DNA of 64,000 nucleotides from Amborella trichopoda. Taxonomy: Eukaryota; Streptophyta; Magnoliopsida; Amborellales; Amborellaceae. The notes beneath the pieces are model-generated. The model worked only from the letters and a program-made list of their open reading frames with translations, had not been told where the DNA came from and did not search any database. The position numbers and the translations under genes were made by a program. Of this stretch, positions 46,407 through 59,056 are shown piece by piece (positions within the stretch are counted from its first letter, which is position 1; every line of letters starts with the position of its first letter). The stretch covers positions 3,276,294-3,340,293 of the forward strand of contig NW_006494789.1 in the NCBI RefSeq assembly GCF_000471905.2. Direction: 5' to 3'.

Positions 46407-46880
46407 AGGTGATTAAGAATACATTCACCGTGCCCAGTTTTTATTCAAGGAACTCTTTTACTCATGGTTTCATGACCACTCCCGTTCATCTTTTTTACTC
46501 ATAGTGTTCCCTTGTAAAAGTATACACCATGCTCGTTATTTTTCATTTTTTTGTGCAAAATAGTTTAATGTCATGCGGCCTGGACATGCACTATGGTTTA
46601 AGGTCATACAGCTGGAGCGTGGTTATGATGAATGGCAGTTTGTGGAGGTCATGGAGTGAGTATGGTGGTGGTTTGACTGACTTGGGGAAATGGCATTAGG
46701 CTACCTATGAGAGATGGATGATGTATGAAATGTGAGTAGACGATGGTGACCCACTAACTTACAACGAATATAGATGGCGAAATGGTTCGCAGTCTTGTGA
46801 GCACGGGTGAGACTCACAAGGGAGATAATGAAGGTGTTGTGCACACACTAACAGGTAGGTTAGGGAAGGTGTGCGTAAAA
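46407..46880 (-). other. C internal region right of element B
   Basis: From about 46424 it matches E 15677-15870 (TTCACCGTGCCCAGTTTTTA, TTTTACTCATGG, TTTAATGTCATGCGG). It then enters a stretch with GTGCATGTAAAAGGCGTGTG, the inverse of the 120-bp unit in E at 16150-16460. No gene. Confidence 0.6.
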
Positions 46881-47770
46881 GTGCATGTAAAAGGCGTGTG
46901 CACGTATGTGGGGGTGAGTTTATGGTCATGCCTCCTGGACCTGTGCAAAGCAGTTTATCGTCATGCGGCCAAGACGTGCACTATGGGTTAAGGTCATTCA
47001 GCTGGACCGTAGTTGTGCAGTTAAAGTCATAAAACTAGAACTGGGCAGTTTAAGATCGTGCAACTAGACCTCCGCTACAGTTTAGGGTCATATAGTTCGG
47101 AACATGGTGTTGATCCTTTTAACGTCATGCAACTAGGACATGTACTATGGTTTAAGGTTATAGAGTTGGACCGTGGTGGTGCAGCTTAAAGTCATGCAAC
47201 TAGGACCGTGTAGTTTAAGGTCGTGCGACTAGACCTCTGTTATAGTTTAAGGTCATATAGTTTGGACTATAGCTGTACAGTTTCGGGTCATGCAGCACGG
47301 ACTGAGGTAGTGAAGTTTAGGGTCGTGCAGCACGGACCGAGGCAGTGCAGTTTAGGGTCGTGCAGCACAGACCAAGGCGGTGCAGTTTCGGGTCATGCAA
47401 CACGAACCGAAGCGGTGCAGTTTGGGGTCATGCAGCACTGACCGAGGCTGTGTAGTTTAGGGTCATCTAGCATGGACCGAGGCAGTGTAGTCAAGGGTCA
47501 TGTAGCACTGACCCAGGCTATATAGTTTAGGGTCATGCAGCACAAACCAAGGCGGTGCAGTATAGGGTCGTGCAGCATGAGCCGAGGCAGTGCAGTTTAG
47601 GGTCATGCAGCACGGACCGAGGCGGTGCACATTAGGGTCATATGGCACGGATCGAGGGGGTGCAGTTTAGGGTCATGTAGCACAGACCGAGGTAGTGCAG
47701 TTTAGGATCATGCAGCACGGACCGAGGTAATACAGTTTAGGGTCATGCAGCACCGATCGAGGTTGTGCCA
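46880..47770. repeat. 35-bp tandem array in element C
   Basis: The best part (47270-47770) has about fourteen copies of a 35-bp unit: AGCACGGACCGAGGCGGTGC then AGTTTAGGGTCATGC. Earlier copies are looser. It is the counterpart of the E repeats at 16960-17745 but more homogeneous. Confidence 0.85.
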
Positions 47771-48235
47771 CCATATAGGTGAAGCTACATGGGAAATAGA
47801 TTTGTGGATGGCAATCCGACTCCCTAGGGATAAAATGGTTAAGACCATTCACAAACGGAAGGCTCAGATGGAAATGGTGTCCTGATGAAGGATGGCCAAC
47901 AAAAGTGGACTTCACTATGGTTTAATGGGAGGTAAGCATACTCTTTAGGCTGAAAGATGGCTTGGTGTGAAACAGACCCACCAAAAATTGAAGAGGTAAG
48001 AATGACTCTAACTTCACTGAGGATAATGAGCTACGATATGGGTGTGACTCTTATGGGGATAAGGATAGCTCCCAACTCCATTAAGTAAGATAGGCCACAG
48101 TTTGGATGCAACAGCCTGGGTGCAACATCACTAGGGATGATAGGTCACGGCTTGGGTGCAATCCCACTAAGGATAAGTGGTAAGACACACAAGACTTCAA
48201 CCTGGAGTAGGTGACAATAGTCTTCTTGAAATATA
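47771..48235 (+). other. region upstream of the C PMD promoter array
   Basis: Non-coding; colinear with 31940-32380 in B, with the phrase CGACTCCCTAGGGATAAAAT. Nothing coding seen. Confidence 0.5.
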
Positions 48236-48560
48236 GGCGGTGCCCTATGTAGCGCTAGTGGTTTCTTGCGAGTATTCAACCGACGCTGAGTTCTCAAAAA
48301 CACAACCGGTGCTAGGTTGTTAAAGACTCAGCTGGCGTTGTGAACGAACCGTGATATTGTTCGAAGGCAACCGGCGATAAGTTAACCGGCATTAGGGTCG
48401 TTTGGAAACACACCCAGCGCCAAGTCAACCGGTGCTAGGGTTGTTTTGAAAACACACCCGGCGCTAAGGCAACTGGCGCTAGGGTTGTTTTGAAAACACA
48501 CCCGACGCTAAGTCAACCGGTGCTAGGGTTGTTTGAAATTCACCGGGTGATACATCAACT
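48236..48560 (+). repeat. CAACCGGCGCTAGG array upstream of the C PMD TATA box
   Basis: About eight copies, the clearest with period about 43 bp: AACCGGTGCTAGGGTTGTTT then TGAAAACACACCCGGCGCTA. Orthologous to 32380-32710 in B. Confidence 0.85.
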
Positions 48561-48693
48561 GGCGCTAGCGATGGATCGATGAGAGTTACGTCAGGCCTCG
48601 AGTGAAAGCTTGACCCAGCTCATTGTCGCTTGGCTTCCCTTGGATGAGACTGGAATTCCTAGTTTGTGAGGAGCATCTGAGGGGAGTGTGATC

Positions 48694-48700
48694 TATATAA
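48694..48700 (+). promoter_or_regulatory. TATA box of the C PMD gene
   Basis: TATATAA followed by TGGGTTAAAATCCCG, matching B at 32825. The PMD ATG is about 1.05 kb downstream. Confidence 0.7.
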
Positions 48701-49404
48701 TGGGTTAAAATCCCGTGTTCCCTCACTTTTCACCAAGGGTAAAAGAACTTAAGCGAAAATTTTCTTAACGGTGAGGAGAGGGTGGTCGGTTGAAGTTTCG
48801 GCAAGCAATGGGACTCCGGCAAAGGTTTTCAGGGAAGGTTCTCAGCCAACATTGGGATTCCAGGCGGTTTTGCAAGGAAGACCTTCGACATGCAGACTTT
48901 GCCAAGAATTTGGCGAAGTTGCAGGGAAGGAAGCAGGAAAGAAGAGTTCTCCAAGGAGTTTTTCGGGAAATGAAAGGGATTTCAGCTACAGCAGGTTTTA
49001 GTAAAAGAGGCGAGAATTGAAACTGTGAGCATTTCCGCACGACTTATGAGTTCTTCAGAGATTTTCAAGAAATTTCCCAAGGATTGTGGTAACTTTTCCG
49101 GTGAGGTTCTAGTGTTATCCATGTGAAAAACACAGGCGGGATAGTTTTTCAGTGAGTTTCCAGCCATTATAAGAAGTTCTGGCAGAAGACGAACGGTCAC
49201 GGGTGGTGGACCGTCGTGGAAGGCATACAGTTGCAGGAGGTGAACCGTCGTGGAGGTGAACCATTGCAGGGAAGGTGTACATTTACCTCCAGAAATCGTG
49301 TGACCATTAGGGAGGTGCGAAGACTCGATGATGGTTGTCATTGGGCGCCGCTAAGTTCGAGGTGTCACGACTACGATCTATGGCACGTGCGAGAGATTTG
49401 ATCA
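48701..49404 (+). other. leader of the C PMD gene
   Basis: Aligns with 32833-33604 of B. It has overlapping short frames on both strands that are not shared between copies. I take it as untranslated. Confidence 0.5.
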
Positions 49405-49705
49405 CAAGCTCAACCGGCGCTGGATACTAGCAATTTCAACTGGCACTAAGTGTTGAAAGACTCAACTAGCGCTAGTCATTTGGCACTCAACCGGCTTTGG
49501 GTGTTGACAAGCTCAATTGGAGCGAAGTGTTGACAGACTAAACCGGCGCTAGTTGTTGGCATGCAATCGGCACTGGGCATCTGACAAGCTCAACCGGTGC
49601 TAAGTGTTGAAAGACTCAACCGACGCCAGTTATTGGCACACAACCGGTGCTGGGCATTGGAAAACATAACCGGCACTGAGTGTTGGCAAACGCAGCCGAC
49701 ACTGA
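49405..49705 (+). repeat. second CAACCGGCGCTAGG array, just before the C PMD start
   Basis: About eight copies of a 35-40 bp unit such as AAGACTCAACCGACGCCAGT. It ends 48 bp before the ATG at 49753, as in B. Confidence 0.8.
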
Positions 49706-49752
49706 TCCAATGTCTTAGCAACATTTAGGAGTAAACAACCAAGCCCTTTATA

Positions 49753-52700
49753 ATGGTTGGTTCTTCTTACCAAATTCCCAATGTGAAGAGGCTTCCAAGG
49801 GAGGGAAAGATTGGTGTTTGTGATTTTACAGGAGAAGTTTTATCAAGGGGTGAGCCCATTTGGCTGACGCAACCAGTATGCGGACCAGAGTGGCCCCTTA
49901 GCCTCACTTTCATTACTGACCCTGTTTGTTTCAAAGTTCGCAAGGGCAATGATGGCAACATCAATACTAAAGAAGGGATGACGCTTTTGCATTGCATGCA
50001 TAGGAATATAGCTTCCTGGGAAAACTTGCCTACCTTAGGGAAGCGAATGGTACAATCGAAGGGACTACTAATGTGATCAACAAAAGGCCTTCGGATTCAA
50101 GGGAGCACCAATACCGGAAGGGATACACTTCCTAGTATGCCAAGGTATTGGCGTCATACAGAAGCACTCTTATACGTGCTTCGCTATTGGCAACGGTCCA
50201 GTGTTCAGGCAACTACTATGACCATTGCTCCAATACGGTAAAAGTATTGCTAGAGACATGGAGCCATGTTAGTAATACCTAGCTTCTTGGGCATGGGGAA
50301 GCAGGAACTCCTTACTAGATCTTCATTGTATTGGACGTCTCCCGATGATTGGGGCTATGTATGACGATTTTGTACCCCCGAACTCAGTCATCTTCGGTGG
50401 TGTTAACTTGGGAGATGAAGAGACACCTGCTAGCCTTCAAAAGATCTTCGAGGTCTACCAGTCGATTGCCGGCCAATCTAGCAATGGCAGGGTCAATTTT
50501 ACGATGTGGGTAAAATTCTTTTGTTAGAATTATCCTGAAGGTGGTTAGGATAATCCAAAAGGGAAAGGGAAGGCAATTGCGAAGGAGACACCTCCCGTAT
50601 ATCAGCTTGAGATCAGGGATGATTGTGTCTTCTTAGCCACATATTTGGCCTTAATTTTGTGCAAATTCGCGCTTCTTAGTTGGGGGGATGACATTCGTCC
50701 CGGCGTACTATGTGTGGCCAGTGACATGGCCCGAGGGCATGAGTATGCCCTTGCTCAGCCGGTCTTGTGCAACACATACCATGGTTTAGGGGCCATCTCC
50801 CATGGAAAGGCCTACAGGGGAAAAGAGGGAGGGAGTGGCATTGTTGGAGGAGAGGCTTTTCTCGAGGATTTTAAAACTACATTCCCTGTGCATTACGTGT
50901 ACGGGTGGTTGGGGGCCTATTTCCTTAACATCTACATCAAGCATCAGTGCTCGTGAGATAAATTGTGGCCCTTCTTGATGAGGATTGCCAACTAAAGGGC
51001 CATCTGCCATACCCCAGGGGAGGCTCGGGGTCTATTTGGGAATTATTCTTTGAACATGAGGTGGGTCCCCTTTCCAATCGGGAGCTTCCCCATCCGTGCT
51101 TTTATTGATGAGTTGGGGAAGGAGCTAGGCGGTGCTCCAACAACCACTAAGGAGCTCATGTTGATTCTTAGCATCAAAGGGGGAGTCTTACCTTATCAGA
51201 CTCCGCACAGTGCCAAGTTAGTGGGGTATTTTCCCCATCGCTTCACCCGTCAGCATGGGCTTGATCAGAGCTACCCCTTCTTAGTGTTTTTCGAAAAGCA
51301 ACGGAATAAGGTGAACAAGGGGAAGATGAAAGACTTTAGAACTTTCCATGAGTGATGGCTGCTAGAGCATATACAGACCGCTTGATCCATGTGTCTAGAG
51401 ATTATAGAAAACAGCAAATATGTAATACCTCACTTCAGTCGGAGGGTTCAGACGACCAAGGCCTATGTGAATAGGTGGAGAATCACCAATAAGGGATATT
51501 GGGATCAAGATCACCCTTGGAATGGGGTGAACGGTAATTGGTGTCAAGATACCAGGAAAAGGAGACTGGCGAATGCTCCAGCTCCTGATGTGGTATTCGT
51601 CATAGATTATCCCTCCAACTGGCAAGCTTTAGGGCTTTCACCTGAGATAGCAACTGATGAGGCCTGACCAAAATTCCTTGCAATGAAGACGAGGACTAGG
51701 AGTGTCTTCGACAATCTTACTTCCATCTTTGAGTGGGATGAGGGGCGATGAGTCCCTGGTTATGAGAAGAGTCCCCCACAGGACTTGAATGTCCTCATTG
51801 GGAGTGGCCCCCACAGTAAATTAGCTAGAGGGCCTTCTCAAGGAGGTGGATCTGAAGTGGCAGCTCCTACTCCATTAGGGGGAGAAAAGAAAGCGCTCGA
51901 CCACTGCCGATACCCGTGTACCGCCTTAAGCTAGTGGGAATATTCGGAGGCGCAAGAGTGTCAAGCTTTTTATGGTGTCAGAATCAGAAGGTAACTCTTC
52001 CTCTTCTGATCTTTTAAGAACTACTCCAGTATCACCTTCGGTGCTCTATGGACCACCTTCTGCTTCTCCTAAATTATTTTACTTTTCTTCGAAAACTGAG
52101 GAAAACAACTATGGCTGCTCCTAGCCCATTGTCATTGCTTTTGATCGGGAGGTGTCCGGATCTTGGGGAGGCGCCCTTGAGTCCAAGGGTAGTTTCTGAA
52201 CCAAGGGCGGCTCGGATGGAGACTGACGAGGATGAAAGCCATGAAGAAACTACTCCATATAGGGGCCCTAATGTTGATGTGGCCTCGATGCCTCAGAAGC
52301 TTAGTGCCCCGACCGAGGCAAGGGCTATGACTCAAGGAGTAGAGCCTGAGGTTGATGAAGTGCCTGAGCGCCAGGAGGTTCCTGCCCCGGTGGACAAAGG
52401 TCTTGAAGATGAGGGAGTTGAACTCTTCGTAGTCGAGGTTCTGGCTCTTAAAGGCAGAAGCCAAATGGAAGAAATCATGGCTAGAGATGAATTAGCTGGC
52501 GAAGGCCAAAGAGAAGAGGCAGTTCCTGAACTTGATAATGCTAAGGCGACAGTTCAGGTGGATGAAGAGGAAGTAGAGGTCCCCATAAGAAAGGGTCAAG
52601 CCAGCGGGACTGGTATTTAAGAACCCAGGTAGGTTAAGGCTAGGGCTGCATATGAGTCCAAGGGGCAACAATCTCTAGGATTCACCCTTGTTTTAGAAGA

Positions 52701-53191
52701 TCTCGTGGCTCAAATGGCTATGATTTCAACAAGCCCGGTCCTTGAGGTCGAGGCTTCTTTAGTAGTAGTGGTTATGAGCGCTACATCATGAAAAAGAAAC
52801 TGGCAAGCTAGCCTCTTTGGAATAGTCGATTTTATGTCGTCAAGAGAAAATAGATGCCGGCATCGAGAAGAAGGCCACGATAACTGGCCGTCAACATGAC
52901 CTTAAGAAGGAGGTGGAAGGAAGCTTCAAGAGAATGATTGAAATCTGAGAGGAGATGTGAATACTGAGACAAGAATTCTCAGGCCTCGAGATGGAGATGG
53001 TTCAGAGGAAGGCCATGGAGGCCTCATTGGTTGAAGATTTGTCCGAACTCAATTGTACAATTGAGTCAGAAACTGTGGCGATGATAGTGGATACTCAAAC
53101 GGTGGCGGAACTGAAGGAGCGTATCTAGGGCACCAAGTCTTCTCCTGCAACGCGCAGCGCAGAGATCAATAAGGTGATTGATCATTTCTGA
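49753..53191 (+). pseudogene. Plant Mobile Domain (PMD) protein of element C, broken
   Basis: Starts MVGSSYQIPNVKRLP. Keeps EPIWLTQPVCGPEWPL (49850), ETWSHVSNT (about 50260), then GRLPMIGAMYDDFVPPNSVI (50330-50395) and NLGDEE. Next ALILCKFALLSWGDDIRP (50650), VASDMARGHEYALAQPVL (50715), FPVHYVYGWLGAYF (50883), YFPHRFTRQHGLDQ (51228) and VIPHFSRRVQTTKAYVNRWR (51424), the PMD C-terminal motif with Trp. An acidic Pro/Glu-rich tail (52048-52620) and a coiled-coil relic ending NKVIDHF at 53191 follow. Frameshifts and stops (for example TGA near 50074) inactivate it. Convergent with the gag-pro frame. Confidence 0.85.
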
Positions 53192-53238
53192 ACATGTCAT
53201 TTCCTTTTGCCAGTACTTGTAAAAGTTTTTAACTGATG

Positions 53239-53244
53239 AATAAA
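53239..53244 (+). terminator. candidate poly(A) signal of the C PMD gene
   Basis: AATAAA in GATGAATAAAGCGC, 48 bp after the stop, at the same place as AATAAA in E (23178). Confidence 0.5.
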
Positions 53245-53409
53245 GCGCTTTTCTCTTTTGACTTTGCTGCATGATTTCATTCTCTTCTTACTTTTGCTAC
53301 ACCTCATGTGATTTCTCTTCTGAATGCCTCTCGACACTTTTATTGTCCCAAGAGGCTAATATCGTAGGCCTTGTTTAACCCATGGTGGGCTGTCGTCGCT
53401 TGGACAACT

Positions 53410-53915
53410 TCAAAATGAGGAGTTGTTGCGTTTTCTCCTTTGAATGTCTGATTGGCCAAGGGGCTCATGGTTCATTTTCCTCATAATTTGGTGAGCCTGA
53501 TCACTATAGATAGTCCAGTCAGGAGGGGCCTCGGCCTCCTTTAGTGACGCATTTACCTCAAGCTCATCATAGTTTTTAGTCTCTAAGACGAATTCCTTGA
53601 GATGTTTTGAAGCGATACGCATGACCTCCAATTGACTATAGAAACTGCGGACTTCGGTTCTTAAGTTTGCTAGGGGATCCTGCCCTTGAGGAGAAGAAAG
53701 TTGCGCTTCATCGAACTGCTCTCCTGAGAGGTCAGGGAAAAGTAAAATTTTTAGCTGATCACTGGTTTGAGGAACATCCTCCATACTTATAGCAATCAGA
53801 TTTTGAAAAATATTTCGCTGCAGTTGTCACTCCGCTTCGGCTTTCAAGAGCGCAATGGGGATGTGCAATACTTTTTGCTGGTCTGACGTATAGGTGATCC
53901 TTGGAGCTGGGAATT
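53410..53915 (-). pseudogene. polyprotein tail of element C
   Basis: ITYTSDQQKVLHIPIAL (about 53870-53910), then LRTEVRSFYSQLEVMR, ASKHLKEFVLETKNYDEL and QAHQIMRKMNHEPL. Ends about 270 bp from the PMD stop. No RT motif follows. Confidence 0.6.
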
Positions 53916-55260
53916 CTATCCCCATGGCTTGCTCAATCTCAAGAATGACCTCTGATTCATCTTTCGGCCAAGGTGGCTCAGAACTGGGGGCAGAGGGCGA
54001 AGACTCCTTTCAAACGAAGAAGGAGTTTCTTGAGGGATGATGGTTGGGATGTTAAAATGAAGAGTAGTTAGGGGTAAAATTCTGCCCGGTCTTTCTTCTT
54101 CCTTGAACATGTTCACTAACGTCCTCCCAACATCCTCAACATCTTCACGAGACAAGGATGTGGTCTTGCTCATAGACTTGTGACCTTCATCATTCGGCTT
54201 CTGAGGCGATGTCAGATTTGTGAAGTAATATTTAGCATCGGCATAGTGAGTTTCGACCACAGGGAACGGTCTTTTGTCAGCATAGACTGTATGTTGTCTC
54301 TCATCTCGGCTATACTTGAAACATTGGTGTAATGTTGATGGGACCACCCCCTGGTCATGGAGCCATGGCCGATCGAGGAGGATGTTATAGGAAGTGTCAG
54401 TGTCGATTACATGAAACTGGGTGTAATCGTTTAGCTCACACTTCTTAAAACGAAGGCGTACCATGCCCACTGGCTTCTCTCCTGATTGGTTGAACCCTTG
54501 CACTGTAACGTTGGTCGGGGTAAGATCTTCAGATCCCAACCCTAATCGAGTAAGTATCCTCCTGGGAATAAGGTTGACTATCGACCCTCCATCTAATATA
54601 ATTCAGTTGATGGGGCATGCATGTACTTCGCCAGTAACATAGAGAGGGTGATTATGAAACGTTTCCCCTAGCTGCAGATCATCCTCTAAAATGGTGATTG
54701 GCATGCATCCTTGTAAAATTGCGGGTCTACCTCAATGGGTTCTACATCGGTTTCGTACACTTCTGGGTTAGAGAGAGCTTGAACCAAAGCCATTATGTGA
54801 TCCTTTGAGAACATGAGGGCATAGTTGACACTGAGAAGAGCTGGAAGTTTTCGTAGATGCCCTATCACAACATATTTCAACTTTTCTTTATTAAGGCCTT
54901 GTGCTCTTGGTCCTGCCACTGATTTGGGCAGTATATTGGGTTGAGGAGCAGGTTTGGGTAGAAAAGGTTTATTTTGGCTGACTGGCTGACCTGATTGAAC
55001 AACGGGCTTGGTTTGAGTGATGGAATTTTGAGGCTTTGGAAGAGAATGAGTACATGGGGTCAAAGGGGTCCCAAGGAATTGGAGAATAGGTGCCCAGAGA
55101 GCTGTAAGATAAGCAGACTAGACTTTGGATTAGGGGGCAGTGGCGGACTGGGGAACTTCAACGTTCTCGACTTCTGTGATGGTGGCTGTAGGTCTTCCCT
55201 AATCTGAGATTTATCTACCTCGTGATGGATATTGCTCCTGAAATTTGCACCATGTCGCAA
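53916..55260 (-). pseudogene. retropepsin region of element C
   Basis: Linker with repeated Pro/Gln/Lys, then KYVVIGHLRKLPALLSVNYA, IILDGGSIVNLI (54565-54610, catalytic LDGGS present, with an Arg codon turned to TGA just before), LTPTNVTVQGFNQSGEKP, FHVIDTDTSYNILLDRPWLH (LGRPW has become LDRPW), a region SREDVEDVGRTLVNMFKEEE, and a tail ending SFERSLRPLPP. The long open frame 53916-54539 covers the C-terminal half. Confidence 0.85.
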
Positions 55261-57469
55261 GCTCCCTGAGAATAGGAGTTTTTCCCATCTTATCCTCTCA
55301 GTCTCTGGTCAAAGTCAAGCTCAAGGGGCCATTAGGGCTTCTTTAGCTTCGACTTCTTGTGCTTCTTTGAAGAAGGTGGCTCTGCCTTGACTTTAGCTGC
55401 TAGGGCATCAACAACTGTTAGGAATCCTGCTGCATGTGCGAGGGTCTTTCTCAATTGTTTCCACTGCGTCCTGCTTATATTGATTCCTTCAAATTCTTGA
55501 TCGAGAGCCTCAAAGTCCGGACATGTCAAGGTTGTACCTACAGGGGACGTAGAAGAGAGAGAATAAAAGGTAGGGATAGGAGTAGGAGGAAGGTGGGGTA
55601 CTTTTAAGATCGTTCCCCTCATCAGACCGATCTGGGCAACTTTTTACGTCAGCACCAGGATTGGATGGGTGCAGGGGGTCTTTTAGGTCTTTCCCTTGCT
55701 TAGACAGTTGGGGAGTGCTTTTAACATCGTCACCCTTGTTGGACATGTGTAGGGGGTCTTTTAGGTATTTTCCTTGCTTAGACCGTTGGGGAGTGCTTTT
55801 AATGTTGTCACCCTCATTGGATGTATGCTGAGTGGAAGATGGCACAGGGTCGTCTTCCTGACAGGATAAAGAAGGAAGAAGGATCGTGTCAGGGATGAAG
55901 TCCAGTAAAGTTGGCAGTGGAGGAAGGGGCTTGAGAAATTCCTACTCAACTGTGGGTTGAGAGGTCTTGTGTCTTCGGTGAGTAGCCCTTGTGCAGGTCT
56001 TAGCAAGGCGACAAGGTTGTCTTGCCTTTTTCAGTGTGATTATGCCTTCCTGAAGTATTATAATGAAGAAGGTGTAAAGGATATCGGGCACTTCGTCTTC
56101 CTCTTGGATAGTTACAGCATGAGAGGCTTCGGCTGCCCCGAAGGCCTTCTTTACATCTCCAAGCTTTATCTGACCTTTCAAAATCAAGGCCTCAATAATA
56201 TCTTTCAGTGTGTAGCAATCACCTATAGGATGATTGATCCTCCGATGGTAGGCACAATAACTCACCTAAGTGTCAAGGCCAGGTTGCTCAGGGAATTTGG
56301 TTATTGGAAGCTGGATGATATTCTATTCCAATAATAACCGAAATAATGTGGGGACCCATTCCTTATCGAAGGGGTTGACCTTGTTCCTATGCTTGGTGAA
56401 ATAATCACCCCAATCAGGGTTGGCTGGTGGGGTACCCAGTTGTACGACTGTTATTGCTTACCAGCCTGGGTGTTACCTTTGTTGTGCTTACCCCTTTAGA
56501 GAGGTCCAAAGTTTGGGAGGGAGCCTTCTTTGAATCAGTAACCATGACGGCTGCACTGATTACCCCTTTCTGTTGGCTGCCCCGTGTATTATTCCGAGAG
56601 CTACCTTGCCCCTGTTGTTTGCTGAGCTTGTAGATGGTTGTCGTGTCCACCCTGGTGGCATGATAAAATTTCTAGGTAAACTTATTTAGAGATCAACTCA
56701 AACATGGTGGTTGGATTAGAAGCCTCAACATGTATAGCGATCTTAGGTCGCATGTTTCGCATACAAGTTTGGACTGCTTCCATCTCAGGCTTAGGATTAG
56801 GATGGAAGGAAGCCAAGTTTCTCCATCTTGATATGAACTGATCTACAGGCTCATCGGTTCTTAAGTCAGGGTGAGAAGTTTGATGATTTGAACCTCTCTC
56901 TCAACCTCATAGAAGATTTGATAGAATAGTTTCTCCATCTCCTCCCATGTATGCACTGAGTTTGGAGGAATTCGGGCATACCATTGAAATGTTGGGCCAT
57001 CGAGGGTCTTAATGAACTGTCGGAGAAGTAGTCTCCTTTCAGCCGTTGTTTCTTGACATGCTGCCTGGAAGGGGGCAATATGCTGGTTTGAGGACGTGGT
57101 TCCGTTGAATAAAGGAAACTTTCCTTTCTTATAATCTGAGGGAAACGGAACCTGATCAATATACGAGGGGTATGGCCTTTGATAAGGCGTTGAGCCCTGC
57201 ATCCCTGGGATTTGTCTGTTCTTTAGGCTATGGGTGACAATAGCGTCAATGTCTGTCTGAGAGACAGGTTGAGGGACAGAATTGTCCTGTGAGGTAGAAG
57301 GAGGGGCCTGTCGTGGAGGTGCACCATGAAAGTTATGAGAATTAACCTCATGGTTAGCTGACTGGCATGCGACATCCATACAATCGATCTTTTCCTTCAT
57401 CGGGTGCACCATATCCTCAAACTTGTTCATGTGCTCTTCATGCACATCATCGGGCTCGCTTACGACCAC
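55261..57469 (-). pseudogene. gag: gag of element C, best preserved gag in the window
   Basis: 202 codons open at 56861-57469: MNKFEDMVHPMKEKID, QTDIDAIVTHSLKNRQIPGM, RPYPSYIDQVPFPSDYKKGK then FPLFNGTTSSNQHIAPFQAA, RQFIKTLDGPTFQWYARIPP, EEMEKLFYQIFYEVEREVQ and a stop after LLTLT where D reads LTLTQDPGE (Gln to stop). Then QQGQGSSRNNTRGSQQKG, and knuckle YCAYHRRINHPIGDCYTLKD (56265 down). The second knuckle kept in B is missing, replaced by KARQPCRLAKTCTRATH. A TCPDFEALDQEFEG block near 55540 precedes the protease. Capsid and nucleocapsid functions are inferred from the family. Confidence 0.85.
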
Positions 57470-57649
57470 TACGCTGACCGTTTCATTATGGAGGTCGACG
57501 TTAGTGGGAACAGAGGGCTTGAGAACTTGACCGGTCGTACGTGGTAGTTCAGTCAGCAGGGGGCCAACATGCCCTGATTGAACTCAACTCTTGTATGCTA
57601 ATCACGTTTGGATTGATTCTCGACGGTCTTAGGACCGTGGCTGCTGATC

Positions 57650-58847
57650 GACTGGGTCTCTTTCTATAACAATAACCGCAGCACAAGGCTCATGGATTTC
57701 TTCTTCAGGCCTCATTGTCTGAAGGGGCTAGAAGGGATTCAGATGAAGAGGGTCGTCAGAATTGGTTGTTTTGACTGCCTTGGTCACCTCCCTAATCAAA
57801 ATATGTAGACGTCTATCGCGTTTAGCCATGAGGTTTTGATGGACCTCGTGCCAAAACTGTGATCTAGGTCACGAATGGTTAGCTCTTCTTGCACAGGAGA
57901 GAGTTGTCTCCATCAGGTGCAGATATAGATGAGGGCTAGGAACTAGAGTCATCTTGGGCTGGGGTGGATGAAGGACTCGATCTTCCATCAGGTCGATGCC
58001 TTAAGGTCTCCTGTGTGCTCGAGAGACACGACCAAAGCGACGGGGCTGGTTCAGGATGGTACTCTTAAGGAAAACCTTCGAGTACTAAGGATGAAGATGT
58101 TTGCTCGATGAAGAAGGAGTGGGCCGGAGCATGGTTGACTCATAAGGAGGCCTGAGTTGAGGGCGAGAGGGCGTCTGTGATGGCCACGCGTGCGTGCCCC
58201 TTGAAGAAGGGTCACGGGTGACTTGAGGGTCAACTCGGGCTTGAGCACATGGTCTGGCAAGTGTCTGCAAGAGAACAAGTGTAGGCATGTCCCTTACGGA
58301 GTGCGCTTGTGTGTTGAGAGTAGGAGGATGAGAAGGTCATCTCATGTGTTCTCAGTTGGCGTGGCAATCGCATTGCCCCGAGCAGTGGGATGCATATGAG
58401 CAGCGTGCACACGACCTGGCCTTGGAAGGTTCGATCTTGGACACGGACTCGAGTTAACATAAGGGTTGCCCGAGGTGTGACTCGAGTGGGTAACCCACAA
58501 GCCTTGTTGTGTGTGTGAGGGATGGAGACCGTGCCTCGACGTGTTGAGCCACTAGGGATAGAGACCAATGGTGCAAAAATGTGGGGGGTAGCCCTATGGT
58601 GACCCACAGAAGCAATGGCACCTTGTTTGCCTTTTGCAGAAAGGGACTGAGCAGCCTTCCGACGTACCTCAGAAACACGACCGGCAAGTGACTTGTCGAT
58701 GGCTGGCTGCATGCTATGTGGGGCAACAGAAGTGCTGCTGATGTAGGGTGCCTTAGTGGAGTTTCCACCAGAGCGAGGAGATGGGGAGTGAGGGATTTTT
58801 AGGTCCCACCTCACACCGGTCCAAGTTAAGACTTGGGAGTTAGACAA
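57650..58847 (-). pseudogene. ORF1 of element C
   Basis: 205 codons open at 58230-58847: VRWDLKIPHSPSPRSGGNST, HSMQPAIDKSLAGRVSEVRR, SAKGKQGAIASVGHHRATP, SIPSGSTRRGTVSIPHTHN, RVQDRTFQGQ. Same block order in B and partly D. It lies between the primer site and gag. Product unknown; rich in Ser, Pro, Thr and Arg. The part nearer gag (57650-58230) is frameshifted, so its 3' end is uncertain. Confidence 0.6.
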
Positions 58848-59056
58848 GGGTCTTCGCTCAAGAAGATGGTTGAGAACAAAATCAAAGGAACTTGTTCCCT
58901 AAGGATGCTCTCGAATATGGGGATAAGAAAATCTTCGATTCGGATAAATGGGTTACAACACCCGCAAGCCATAATAAAATGTGAAAAGATGATGAAAGCA
59001 TATAATAAAGGAAGAAACTAGCCAAACAAGAACGATCCGACTAAGGGGTAGTAAGT

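Noticed and set aside
19145-53191. PMD copies as functional host genes
   Set aside because: Each lies inside an LTR element, in antisense, with several stops and frameshifts.
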